A stretch of DNA of 64,000 nucleotides, taken from contig CM040442.1 of assembly GCA_022749755.1 (NCBI GenBank), forward strand, positions 6,918,457 to 6,982,456, in the 5' to 3' direction. Origin of the DNA: Azadirachta indica. Lineage: Eukaryota; Streptophyta; Magnoliopsida; Sapindales; Meliaceae. Under the pieces are notes generated by a model that worked only from the letters and a program-made list of their open reading frames with translations, was not told where the DNA came from and searched no databases. The position numbers were made by a program, and so were the translations under genes. Below are positions 35,345 through 48,000 of this stretch, piece by piece. Each line of letters opens with the position of its first letter. The first letter of the stretch is position 1.

Positions 35345-35405
35345 GAGTGTTTTCGCTTACATTAATAATTAAAAAAGTTTTAATCAAGTTGTCTATCTTA
35401 ATATG
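35345..35405 (+). pseudogene. RLP 5' stub: leader and first ~10 codons only
   Basis: GTTTTCGCTTACATTAATAA then TTAAAAAAGTTTTAATCAAG TTGTC aligns with the leader and start of the stub at 33337 (CTTTACATTAATAATGAAAA ...AAGTTGTC). The start ATG has become ATT. Similarity ends near 35405, so a duplication boundary or deletion lies there. Confidence 0.55.
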
Positions 35406-35940
35406 AATAGAATTAAAAGTTTGAGAAATTTTAGATTATCATATTACGTGATAAATTATATATATTAAAAATAAGGAATGAACTGATAGTCCATTAACTT
35501 TATATAATTTATTATATTATTTATAAATTATTAAATTTATACATTCTTATCAATGTGAATTAAAAATAATACATGTAATTAATATACAATTAAAATACAT
35601 TCTTGATCGTTAAGAGTATATAAATATAATTTTTTTTATAAATAATATAAAAATTTTGTAAAATTAAAGAGTTATTGATTATTCTCTTGAAAATAAATAA
35701 ATTATAAAAATATACTTAAAATTATAATTAAATAAATTTATTCCCATTCATGTATTACATATTAGCTGATTTAGAATTTTAACTTAATTTTATTTCAATA
35801 TAATTATTAAATTTTGACTTTATGTATTTTTTTAAAAAAAAAAAAAAAACTCATCTTGAGTGAAAATTAAATTATATTTAATATTTAATTAAAAAAATTG
35901 TAGAAGGACAATAAGATATTATCAAGGGCCAACGTATAAT
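35406..35940. other. AT-rich spacer, no gene seen
   Basis: Very AT-rich; no frame or repeat noted beyond homopolymers. Confidence 0.45.
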
Positions 35941-35944
35941 CAAT

Positions 35945-36110
35945 TGTCTCACCAAATTTTGGGGCTGGCCGATCATGAGGTTGCCTTGCAAGCATTCCTA
36001 TGAAAAATTAAAGAAGTCAAGTCTAGTGGACAATATCGTTATTGCAGTATGAATTATACCTGAATTGTACTTAAAAATTCTGAGTGGCTCTTAACAAATT
36101 TCACTTTCAA
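35945..36110 (+). promoter_or_regulatory. RLP-associated upstream module, copy 6
   Basis: CCAAATTTTGGGGCTGGCCG, CCTTGCAAGCATTCC, AAAGAAGTCAAGTC (W-box core 36016-36020), AGTGGACAATATCGTTATTG and GGCTCTTAACAAATTTCACTTT. It is the closest match to the inverted copy at 1402-1572. A TA microsatellite and the GGCTGAAGG doublet follow, as in copy 3. Confidence 0.55.
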
Positions 36111-36112
36111 TT

Positions 36113-36143
<31 letters not shown>

Positions 36144-36419
36144 TAATCTAATTTCTAATTGCATTATTTGACTTTTGATGATGTTAATTAACAATAGATA
36201 TTAACTAAATAATCAAATAAATAATTACGTGCAATTAAATGCAAGAGGCTGAAGGTTAATGATCTTTGCGATTGCTATGTATAAATTCATGAACTACTTT
36301 TAATAATTTATACCTTTTTAGAGAAAACTTTTTTGACTTTCCTATGAATATAAGGCATTTAGAGGATGATGATCTTGGTGATTATTCTTTATAAATCCAC
36401 GAACTTATTAATTTTATTA

Positions 36420-37790
36420 ATTCATTATTTAAAATTTAATACACAGATAAATAATTATTTACATAATTCATTGACGGATGCCTCCGGGCCTTTTTCTACA
36501 AAATATTAAATTGATTGATTTTTTTTATTTTAAGTAATTAAATATATTTATTTTTAATTTAATGACAAATTTAAGATACTCTTATTTACTAGAAAAAGTT
36601 AATATTTTCTATCTTTTATCCGAATCTAAAATGTTCGAATAATTTTCATAAACATGTAAATTAGAATCATACTAAAAATACAATCAACACAAAAGTATTT
36701 TTCTGAAGTAAACCTGCATATATATATATATATATATGGTATATAGAAAGAGAAAGATAAAATAGATAATCAAATTTGAATATCCTAAAATTTGACAAAT
36801 AATTTTGACATTTAGAAAAAAAAATACCTGGGTGTCTTGTTTTTAGTTTATTTGTATTAAATAAATATAAGAATTAAGATTAGCGATATATATTGATATT
36901 AAAATTTTATCATCTGATATCAAACAGTTAATTTACTTAGGTTGTGAAAAAAAATCTTTTATATTGATATCTTTCTTTCTTTATATACCCGGCGATTTCT
37001 TTCAGTATTAGGAATACTAAATTTAGCAAAATTTTATTCATATATAAGTAATTAATTGGAACTTAAAATACTCTTTATGGATTATTTTGAATTAATCTTG
37101 AGGTTATTTATTGGGTTTGGGCCCTCATAACCCGGGCCTATGGATAACATGTCCAACAACGCGCCGGGAGAACCCATCCAATAGAGGGCCTTGAGCTTTG
37201 TCAAACTTTCCACCCAATTAGAAATGGATTCCACATGATATCGGGAAATATGGGCAAAACAATATACAATATTTTGAAATAATTGGTCGTGAGAGAAAAT
37301 AATTTTATGTTTATTTTATTCTAGTTTATCTCCCAAGGCTTTTATATATTTTATGTATATATATATATATATATATTATTTTAACAAGACTTTTCAAACA
37401 CTCTTGGGAATTAATAACCAAATAAAAAAATTAAGTACATAATTTATTGGCTGATGCCTGATGAGAATTTGTATAAATATAGGCTCTGTATTTGAATTTA
37501 AGACTCTAACAATTATATTTCAACCGTTACTTCTCTGGATGCTTTTAGTTTGAGAACTTTTATCATTTTTTGAAGTGTTCAAGAAATCATTCTAAAACTA
37601 GCTGGGAAAAATTTTGTATTTATGAAAATTCAGGGGGGAAAATGAATTTACATCAAAAAGTTCTTCTCACTGGCAGGCGGTTGCCGGTTTCTATTGTTGT
37701 CCTTGACTGTTAACATTACATCCCCCATGATACATTGAAGGTAACGTAGCAAACTCTATGCAATATAAGTTCCCAGAAGGCAATCTTCGA
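36420..37790. other. Upstream region of a broken RLP, no other gene
   Basis: AT-rich with TA microsatellites at ~36718 and ~37353. AATAACCAAATAAA...AAGTACATAATTTATTGGCTG (37412-37450) repeats the segment upstream of the 33.3-kb stub. Confidence 0.4.
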
Positions 37791-38795
37791 AATTAGTCTT
37801 GAAAAGGGAAAGGCTGTGTTAGCAGTTCAGTTCTGGATGCTTATTGTGATAACTTTGTGTCAACTGCATGGACACAAAGCTTGCTTGGAGAAAGAAAGGA
37901 TGGCTCTGCTTGAAATTAAGGACTTTATGAAATCAGTGAGTGATGTGGAATATGCAGAAAATATTCTTACTTCCTGGGTTGATGACAGAATGTCTGACTG
38001 TTGTAGTTGGGAGGGAGTTAAGTGCAATGCCACTACAAATCGAGTGATGGAACTTTCACTCAAAAATATAATGCAAGCTTCTTACGATACCACAGCTGAT
38101 GGAATTCCGGTTCTAAATATGTGCTTATTTTTCCCATTTCAAGATCTTCATAGCCTTGACTTATCTGGAAATCAATTTGAAGGTCTGGGAGGAAGTAAAG
38201 GTAAATATATTTACGAGTAAAAACTACGACTATAGCTGTTCATCTGAATTTTCACTGCAAAAAACTTGGAAGGCTCTCTAATTATTTACCAAATTTATTT
38301 TGCAGCTGATAACCACAGGAGTTTTGAAAAAGCTAAAGACCTTAAAACTTAGCTATAATGTCTTCCAGCACAGTGATCTTTTACCATATTTAACTTCCCT
38401 AATTTCATTTTCCACTTTAATTGTTCGTAGGAGTAATACATTCGAAGGTTTCAAACCAAACCAAGGTATAATTCGAAGCATTGCCTCTCTCCCTTCTCTT
38501 TACCACACTTTCTTTCAGCTGTTCCTCTTCCTCAACTTGCCTTGCTGTCGTTTTTTCACTGGAGAGTCTGTATACGAAGTATTCAGCTTTCCTCTTGGTG
38601 ACATGTAGGCTTCTGAATGATTCTTATCTCGACCTTCCATTCAGCTTCAGCCAAATGTCCTCTGCTGATGAGTAACTCATTTCTCCTGCTCTTCTATTAC
38701 TCCCTTCTGGGCCACGTATATTGACCTTGTCCTTCTTGTTTGCCTTGTCCTCTTATTGGGCCTCTTATTTCTTGAATTTTCCTCCATCAGGCTTT

Positions 38796-41700
38796 CTTTT
38801 GGGCCTAGAAAAAATTCAAACCATACAAATATTATCATTTGTATCATCCTCAAGAAGTTTAGGAATACACTACTATGAATTTATGTTTTCCAATTTTGTG
38901 TTAAAAATATTTAATTTGTATAATATTTAAAATTTTGTGTACACTTTTAAAATTATGTTAAATCCTAAAATGATAACTATCAAGTTAGTACATTAATAAA
39001 ATTGACAAAATCAAGATGTAGGGATTAGTGTAAGAATCTCCTATAATCTAGTTGGAAGATTATCGAACTATTAAACTATATGTGATAGAACTCTTACTCA
39101 AAACAAACCATATCATATCATGAAGAATATGTGATAAAAAAAAGGTTCATTCTATACTTGGAATTTGATTTTTAATAGGTCGACTTCTGAAAAATTACAT
39201 TTTTTGAGAAAATATATCTTCTCAATTGAAAAGCATTATAGAAAATTTGTTATTTTATATAGGCAGAAATTTATGACTACATAAATCTTTTATTTCTTAA
39301 TTGAAAAGGATTTTTAAATTATATATTTTTATATGCTGACTTCTAACTAAGTATATCTTTTAGGAAAATATATTTCCTTAATTGAAATGATTGTTAGAAA
39401 TTCGAAGTTGTAATATAATTATTGTGTCAAGTGACTTTTAAGTTATAACTAGATATAATTTCTATGTAAATATATTTTCTAATTACCACTATCAGTATAA
39501 TTTTATTCAAACAATATTTTGACTGGTGATATCATCTTTCTTTGCTTAAGTAAAATGCAAGACTAAAAAACTATGATGTGCTTTTGCTATCATATACAGT
39601 TGAACTAAGAATTCTTAATTGACTTTTTAGTTAATTCTTTAGAGAATATTTACTTAACCCTATGACTTGTTAAGAATTAAAATTAAACATTGAATGTGCC
39701 AATAGACCAAAACTTTTAGAGTAAGGGGTAACATCACTAAGACAAGCATATGTCTTCTTTTTCTTTTTTATTTTTTTGTAAAAATAGAACAAAAAGAAAA
39801 AAGAAATCAAGTCTTATAGATTAATTGAGATTGATATGACAAAACATATAACAATAAATGTATCGTGTGCAAAAATTTCTATGTTTAGGTTGAGTTTTCT
39901 AACCCTTAGCCGAGACCAAGACTGAAGAGTGTAAAATGGTTTAAGATGACTAGGGTGACACCTCATTTTGAATAATTAATTTTAAAGTTGGATTTTGATT
40001 AGTCAAAAACATGTTGTTGGAATTGTGAAAGCTAATAGTTTTAATAGTCAGTCTCCTGAGAAGTCTATGGCCACAAAAGGCTAAACAAACTTACATATGT
40101 AATGCAACGATTAATGAGAAAAGGATTTATTTCTCTATAGAAAGTGACGTATGATGAAACTGAAATGGTAATAATAAAGACATTTAGGATTTAAAATTTA
40201 AAATCAACTTGCAATATTGTCTTATTTTATAAAATAAATGGTCACAAGAAAATAAAAGTTAACTAAAGCAAACTTTTACTTTAGGTGTGATCTCTTTCCA
40301 CCTTAGGGAGGAATTTGTATGTCATTGAGTACAACTGAAATTTTTTTTTTTAGTGCAAGTAAAAGTTAGAGTGAAAAACTTTAGAAACTATGATCACTTG
40401 TAGCTTTAAATTTGAAATTTAGATCAACTCTTATTAATTTTTTTAGTTGTGACAATCTATGTCATATATGGGAAAAAAAAAAATCTACACTCTGATTTGT
40501 GATTTCCTTCTAAACCAACTAATGAGATAATTTAACAACCTTAGAATTTGTTTTATCCTTTTTCTAAATTTTAACAAGATCTTGACTACATAAGATAGGG
40601 AAATTGATCTAATGTCCTTCAAGTTTAAGAAAAATGCAGATATTCCTTGAAATTAAGGGTGGAAAGATATTTTGTTCTATTAGTTTATCTGGAAAAAATA
40701 TTAATATATATGTTTCTTCCTAAAATTTGGTGAAATAATAACTTAGGATATAATTTTTTTTGCAATTTTAAAAATTTAGCCCTTGTTATTTCATAATGAT
40801 AACAGATAATGATATTTCCTTAACCCAATCAAATTTTCGATTAAGCTTTGTTTTTGGGCTTAAGAAAAACCCAATCAAATAAATTTAACCCTTCTCATAA
40901 AATTTAGGAATACTCTGCTTTTCATTTATGTTTTTCAGTTCTATGTTAAAAATTTCAAATTTTGTGTTTGATTTTGTATTAAAGTTTTGAACTTTTGCAT
41001 GAAATTTCAAAATGATAACTATCAATTTAATGTATTAATACAATTGACGGAAATCAAGATGTAGGAATCAGTGTAAAAATTCCTCTTAATCTAGTTAGCA
41101 AGATTATCAAATTATCAAATAGTTGTGACAAAACTACTCAAAATAAATAATATCATATCATGAAAGATATGTGATTAGAAATTGTTCATTCTAGACTCGA
41201 AATTTGATTTTTAAGAGGTTGATTTCCCACCGATTATATTTTCTAATAAAATATATCTTTTCAATAAAAAAGGATTGCAGAAAATTGATTGTTTTTATAT
41301 AAGTAGAAACTTATAACCAGATACATTTTCCTTATTTCTTGATTGAAAAGAATTAATTTGTAGAAATTATATATTTTTATATGCTAACTTTTGACCAAGT
41401 ACATATTCTATGAAAATATATTTCCTTAACTAAAAATAATTGTTGGAATTTTGAAGTAGCAATATAATTATTGTCAAGTGACTTGAGTTCTTACCGGATA
41501 TAGTTTTTATGTAAATATATTTTCTAATTACCACTATCTATATAATTTCATTCAAACAATATTTTGACTGGTGATATCATTTTTCTCTACTCAAATAAAA
41601 TGCAAAGTTAAAAAATTTTGATATACTTTTGCTACCATATATAGTTGAATTAGAAAAATTCTCAATTGACCTTCTAGTTAATTCTATAAATAATATTCAC

Positions 41701-42600
41701 TTACCCCTGTGATTTTTTATGAATTAGACATTGAATGTGCCGATAGACCAAGACTTTAAGAGTAAAGGCTAACATCACCAAGTCAATAGCTTATTGAATT
41801 TTCTTTGTTGATTAATTGAGATTGACATGACAAAACAAATAACAATAAATATGTAGGTTGAATTGTCTTACCCTTAGCATGGATTAAGATTGAAGAGTGC
41901 AAAAAGGTTTAAGATGACTTGAGGCACGACTCATTTTGATTGATTAATTTTAAAGTTGGATTTTAGTCTGTTGAGAAGTTTGTGGCTATAAAAAGCTACA
42001 CAAACTTACAAATGTATGCAATTATTGATAAGAAAAAGATTTATTTCTGCATAGAAAATGTTGTATGATGGAATTGAAATGGTAATAATATAAACATTTA
42101 GGATTTAAAAACAACTTGTAATATTACCTTATTTTATAAAATAAATGGTCACAACAAATAAAAGTTGATTAAAGCAAACTCTTGTTTCTTTGGAGGTTTG
42201 ATTATCACTTTGCACCTCAAGGAGGAATGTATAAATCATCTGAGTACAACTGAATTTTTTTTTTTTTATTATCCAGGTAAAAGTTAAAGCAAGAAAGTTT
42301 AGAAACTTAATTTGCTTGTAGTTTTAATTTTGAAATTTGGTTCAACCTCTGAATTTTTTTCCTTTTTTTTTTAAATTTTACTGTAAAAATACGGAAATTG
42401 ATATAATTTCTTTCTAAGTTAAGGAAAAGTAGTGCAAACACTCTTTTAAATTAAGAGTAAAAATATATCCTCCAATATTGTAAGAGGTAAATAGATAGCC
42501 TGTATGAAAGTTAAAATTACGTTAGTTTGATCAAAAGCATATTAATATGTTCCTTCCTAAATTTTGGTGAAATAGTAAATTAGGATATAATTTTGGGTTA
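38796..42600 (+). repeat. Tandem direct repeat, two ~1.8-2.0-kb units
   Basis: Unit A 38796-~40765 and unit B 40852-~42600 are collinear: TTTAGGAATACAC/TC, AATGATAACTATCAA, AATCAAGATGTAGG, CATATCATGAA, ATTTTGACTGGTGATATCAT, CCATATA.AGTTGAA, AAATAAATGGTCACAA, CTTCCTAAA.TTTGGTGAAAT. Moderately diverged with small indels. It expands the intron of the RLP pseudogene. Confidence 0.8.
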
Positions 42601-43017
42601 TTTTCGATTTTATCCTAAATTAATTGACAAATTTTATAAATAATTTAAAATGTTGGAAAATTACTAATTTTTTGGGGTTGTGATTCTGCACGTAATGAAT
42701 TTTTTGAGGAAATTTTAAGAAAATTTCAAAATCAAATCGAAAGATCGATTTTTTTCCCTTCCTCTTTCTTCATTTTTTTTTTCGTAATTTTATTGATTTT
42801 CTTTTAAGTGTAAAAATTAAATTTTAAGAGAATGGGTGATGATTATAAAGAAGTAGATTTGTTGGGTTTCGTGGTGGGTGTTCCAATCTGGTGCAAAGAT
42901 TATGATCGTGATAATGATGGTGTGTTTTATAAAAATTAGATGACGATGACGTGTTGTGTAGAGATTGGATGATGATGATAAAGATGATGATGGGATTAGA
43001 CAATAATAATAATAATA

Positions 43018-43320
43018 ATCATTTATTTATTTAATTAATTTTTCAAGTTAGTTATACATAGGGGTTAATTTTATCTTTTTACAACACAGATTATTTTTAT
43101 TTTTGTACGTAAAATCTTAATTGTGTAATGGTAAAAACATTATTTTATTATTTTTTACCAAATACAGCCGTAATTTGTCTATTAATAGGAAAATTATAGA
43201 AGATTTTTTAAAAATTGTAAATAAATTTAGGGATGACGTCAAAAATAATTTTTTGTAATTTCGTTTCCGCATTTTTCTGAGAAGATCACGTATTAAAAAT
43301 CTAACTTGGCATATTAATTA
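43018..43320 (+). repeat. Direct repeat, copy 1 (partner at 44522-44830)
   Basis: TTTTTCAAGTTAGTTATACA, TTTGTACGTAAAATCTTAAT, ATGGTAAAAACATTATTTTA and ATTAAAAATCTAACTT are shared with the second copy. Confidence 0.75.
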
Positions 43321-43864
43321 ATTTTACCTTTTTTCAATTCTTTTTCACTTCCATATTATCTCGCGCTTGTAGCGCAAGTAACATTTAAAGTGCAAAACTT
43401 TAGCAACTTGGCCTGCTTATAGCTTTAAATTGGGAATCTGGGTCCACCATTGCTGATTTTCTTAGTCATGGTAATCTCCATCAACTCCTAGAAAAATATA
43501 TACATATGTATATAATTAGCTTATAATTATTTCAACATAGTCTTTTGGCAGGCATGTATCGATTTCAACGAAATTATGTGAATTGATGTAACATATTTGC
43601 ACGTTTAGGAAATTTGAGAAAGTTAGAAATGTTGGATTTAGGTGGAAATAATATAATTGCAAACCACTTCTATTAATCCAAGGTAGGTAACATTAAAATT
43701 TTTAATCAGTTGTCTTTCTACTAATTGAATCTACCCCTATAGTTATAAATGACTTTTCTTGGAGGATATCCAATTAATCCTAATCTTCTTGTAATTTTTC
43801 ATATTTCATTTTTTTTGCAGGTTTAGAAAATTTGACAAAGTTGAAAATGTTAAATATGTGGCAA

Positions 43865-44830
43865 TACTCAATAGACCAAGACTTAAAAAGTAATAGGTAA
43901 CATCACCAAGTCATGTTCTCTTTTTTGTTTTTAATTTTTTTTGTAAAATAAAACAAAAAAGAAAAAAAGAAATCAAGTGTTGTTAAATTTTCTCCACTAA
44001 ATAATTAAAATTGATATGATCAAACATTTAACAATAAATCTGTCGTGTACAAAAATTTCTACGTCTCGCCTGAATTTTTTAGCCCTTAGCATAGACCAAG
44101 ACTGAAAAGTGTAAAATGGTTTAAGATGACTTGGGTGAAAACTCATTTTGATTGATTAATTTTAAAACTGGATTTTGATTAGTCAAAAACACATTGTTGG
44201 AATTGTGAAAGCTAATAGTTTTAATCTTCAATCTCTTACGAAGTCTGAGACCACAAAAGACTACACAAACTTACAAATATATTTTTCAATTATCACTATT
44301 AATATAATTTGATTACTGTCAAGTGACTTGAGTTCTTACCAGATATATACGTAAGTATATTTTCTAATTATCACTATCAATATAATTTCATTCAAATAAT
44401 ATTTTGACTCGTGATGTCATCTTTCTCTACTCAAATAAAATGCAACGTTAAAAAATTATGATGTGCTTTTGCTACCATATACAGTTGAACAAGAAAAATT
44501 CTCAATTGACTTTCTAGTTAATTATTTACTTATTTAATTAATTAATTTTTCAAGTTAGTAATATATAGGGTTAATTTTGTCCTTTTACTACACAGATTAT
44601 TTTTGTTTTTGTACGTAAAATCTTAATTGTATGATGGTAAAAACGTTATTTTATTATTTTTTGTCAAAGATAGCTATAATTTACCTGTTAATAGGGATAT
44701 TATAGAAATTTTTTTAAAATTTTAAATTATTTTAAAGATTGTAAATAAATCTAGGGATAACATTAAAAATAATTATTTTAATTTCATTTCTGCATTTCTC
44801 TTAGTAGATCATGCATTAAAAATCTAACTT
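43865..44830 (+). repeat. Third, mosaic copy of the duplicated intron blocks
   Basis: 43865-44280 matches 39690-40100 (CAATAGACCAAGAC, CATCACCAAGTCA, TTTAAGATGACTTGGGTG, ATTGTGAAAGCTAATAGTTT). 44280-44520 matches 41465-41690. 44522-44830 matches 43018-43320. The joined pieces come from different parts of the older repeats, so several unequal exchanges or deletions occurred. Confidence 0.75.
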
Positions 44831-45013
44831 AGGTGAATTGATGGAACATATTTTCATAGAAACTGTATCCAGTCATAATTTAGACTTGACAATTTGTTTT
44901 TATTCAAAATTAATGTTTCCTCATTACATATCCAAAGTCTTTAAATTGTGCAAGTAATAGTTTGTTTACGACATACCTAAGTGACTTTTAAGAGCAAAGC
45001 ATATTGACAGCAA
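44831..45013 (+). promoter_or_regulatory. Upstream region of the RLP at 45014
   Basis: GAACATATTTTCATAGAAAC, a T-rich middle, then CAAGTAATAGT and GAGCAAAGCATATTGACAGC before the start. Partly aligned with 49138-49275 upstream of the decayed copy. No repeated W-box module is present here. Confidence 0.35.
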
Positions 45014-48000
45014 ATGAGACGTTGTGTTCCAATGGAAACTCTCTTTATGAAGTTTTCAGTTTCGTTGATTTTAACAATATTGATCCAAATGCATGGATAT
45101 GAAAGTTGTTTAGAAAAAGAGAGGATTGCTCTGCTGGAAATCAAAGCCTTCTTTAAATCAGTGAATAATGGTGATGTTGACGATATTCTAACTTCATGGG
45201 TTCACCATCGAACATCTTCTGACTGTTGTAGCTGGGAGGGAGTTAAGTGCAACGCCACCACTCGACGCGTGATGGAACTCACAATCAATGAAACAAGGCA
45301 ATGGACATCAGAAAGTTTTGGCAATAAAGTGCCACGTGTAAATCTAAATGTGTCCTTGTTTTCTCCTTTGGAAGAATTGCAAAAGTTGGACTTATCTTGG
45401 AACTGGTTTGATGGTTTATACGGTAATAAAGGTATATATTTTGCCTTTCGAATAAAAGGATTAATGTCCAAGTGACTCAGCATATTTGATAAATATTAAA
45501 AAATAATTTTTTGCCTTGCAATTTTTTGTTGTGGATAATTTCTGCTATTTATTAAGATTGCAATTGTCTCCATTGCATGCTCTGATTGTTTCAGGAGTTT
45601 GAAAAAGCTGGAGATCTTAAATCTTGGTTATAATTACTTTAATGACAGTATTTTGCCATATTTGATTTCAATAACTTCACTAAAAACTTTGATCCTTAGA
45701 GGAAATTTCTTGAAAGAAGTTTTCAGACCTAAGCAAGGTATAATTTTAAATATTATATAAAATTTACTTCTTTGAGGACATCCAATTAATCCTAATCTTA
45801 TTGTAATTTCTCTTATTTCATTTTTTTGCAGGTTTAGGAAATTTGAGAAAGTTGGAAATGTTGGATCTAAGTGGAAATAATATAATTGCAAATGACTCTC
45901 TATTAATCCCAGGTAGGTAACATTAAAATTTTTAATCAGTTGTCTTTCTACTAATTAAAGTTACCTCTACAGTTATAAATGACTTTTCTTTGAGGACATC
46001 CAAAATCAATCCTAATCTTCTTGTAATTTTTCATATTTCATTTTTTTTTGTAGGTTTAGGAAATCTGACAAAGTTGGAAATGTTGGATCTAAGTTATAAT
46101 AGTATAATTGCAAACGACTCTCTGTTAATCCAAGGTAGGTAACATTAAATCTTTTAATCAGTTGTCTTTCCAATAATTGAAGCTACCCCTACAATTATAA
46201 ATGACTTCTAAAGTTTTATGTAATCATCCTGCAATAAAAGTACAACCTTCCTCAACCTCTATGTTTTAATTAAATCACTTCTTTCAGACATCCAATTGTT
46301 CTACATCTTTCAATTTAACTTTTTGTTTACTTTTTAAATTCTAATTCTTTTTTCTTTGCACAGGATTAGCAAATTTGAAAAGCTTGAAATTCTTGGATCT
46401 AAGTTACAATGGAATAAGCGGCTCTCTTACTGGTGTTATGATCTAATTTAAATGTCATATATTAACTGACATGATCCAATAACTTAAGACTTGATATTTT
46501 TATTTCCCCTACTGCTTCTTATGCAGGATTATGTGACTTGAAGAATCTTGTTGAATTAGATCTGAGTTGGAATAATTTTGATGGTCATATCTCCCATTGT
46601 CACAACAACTTGACCAACCTCAAAGTTCTCGACCTCTCATTCAATAGATTATCTGGCCACTTGTCATCTTTTATTGCGAATCTTACATCCCTTGAATATT
46701 TATCTCTTTCCGATAATATCTTTCAAGGCTCGTTCTCAGTCAGTTTATTGGCTAACCATTCAAAGCTTCAAGTAGTCCAACTTTCAAACAATTTGATACA
46801 AGTGCAAAATGAAAGTTTTTCTTGGCTTCCTACCTTTCAGTTGAAGGCCCTCTTTTTGAGCAATTGTTGCATATTTGCTATTCCTAATTTTCTTCTATAC
46901 CAATATAATTTACGACTTATTGACCTCTCTCATAACAAGTTGGTAGGAAACTTTCCTGCTTGGTTGTTAGAGAATAAAACAAAATTAGAAACCTTGTCTT
47001 TAAAGAATAACGCACTGTCAGGAATTCTTCAACTGCCAAAATCCAAACACAATCTGCTTTATTTGGATGTCTCCAACAATAAATTCAGCGGTGAGCTCCC
47101 TAGTAACATCAGTAAGATACTTCCAAAATTGTTCTCTATGAACATGTCAGAAAATAATTTTGAGAGCAATGTTCCTTCTTCAATAGGTGAGATTAAAACG
47201 CTTTATTTACTGGATTTGTCGGGTAATACTCTTTCGGAGAATTACCTATGCAATTTATAACTGGTTATTTCTCACTGTCTTTATTGACCCTATCAAATAA
47301 CAAGCTTCAGGGAACAGTTTTTCCAAAATATATGAACTTAACTAATTTGCGGCTGTTGCGTTTAGACAACAATAACTTCAGCGGAAAGATTGGAGATGGA
47401 CTGTCAGAAGCCAAGTCATTAGTCTTCTTAGACATATCCAACAACATGTTTTCTGGCCGTATTCCTGATTGGATTGGAAACTTGTCATATCTCAATATTC
47501 TTTTGATGTCAAACAATTTTTTGGAAGGTAATATTCCTGTTCAGCTGAATAACTGTATATATCTTCGAACGTTGGACGTCTCTAAAAACAGGTTGCTTGG
47601 ATCCATGACATCATCCTTTAATCTTTCATCAGTAAAACACCTTTACCTACACAATAATCAGTTCAATGGGAAAATTCCGTCTGCTTTACTCAATACTTCT
47701 CAATTAATTACTCTCGATCTAAGCTACAATAACTTTTCTGGAAGTATTCCTCAGTGGATAAATGAGTATTCATGCCTTCGTATTCTTCTTCTGAGAGGAA
47801 ACAATCTTCAAGGTCGTCTTCCTGAGCAATTTTGTGAATTAAGAGAGCTGAGTATCATGGATCTTTCCTATAACAAGTTAAATGGTTCAATACCTGGATG
47901 CTTCATTAACATAAGGCTGTGGACGAGACCGATGCAAGAAGATGAAGTTAGCCGATTCCAATTTTGGGAAATTTACTATCAAAATTTTGAGAGTTACTAT

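Larger units (their letters stand above)
37800..43863 (+). pseudogene. RLP pseudogene: exons 1-4 spread over 6 kb, large LRR exon missing
   Basis: Exon 1 (to 38200) encodes a near-complete start: CQLHGHKACLEKERMALLEI, DILTSWVDD-like region and DCCSWEGVKCNATTNRV, but no ATG precedes the signal-peptide part (frame opens with GTG at 37816). Exon 2 (38306-38465) has an extra T near 38326 that shifts the frame. Exon 3 (~43603-43681) follows after 5.1 kb, with its acceptor AG changed to AC. Exon 4 (~43822-43863) is cut off where a repeated block begins. The last LRR/membrane exon is absent. The 38.8-43.5 kb interval is filled with repeated copies of intron sequence. It has at least four independent lesions, so it is certainly dead. 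Confidence 0.8.
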
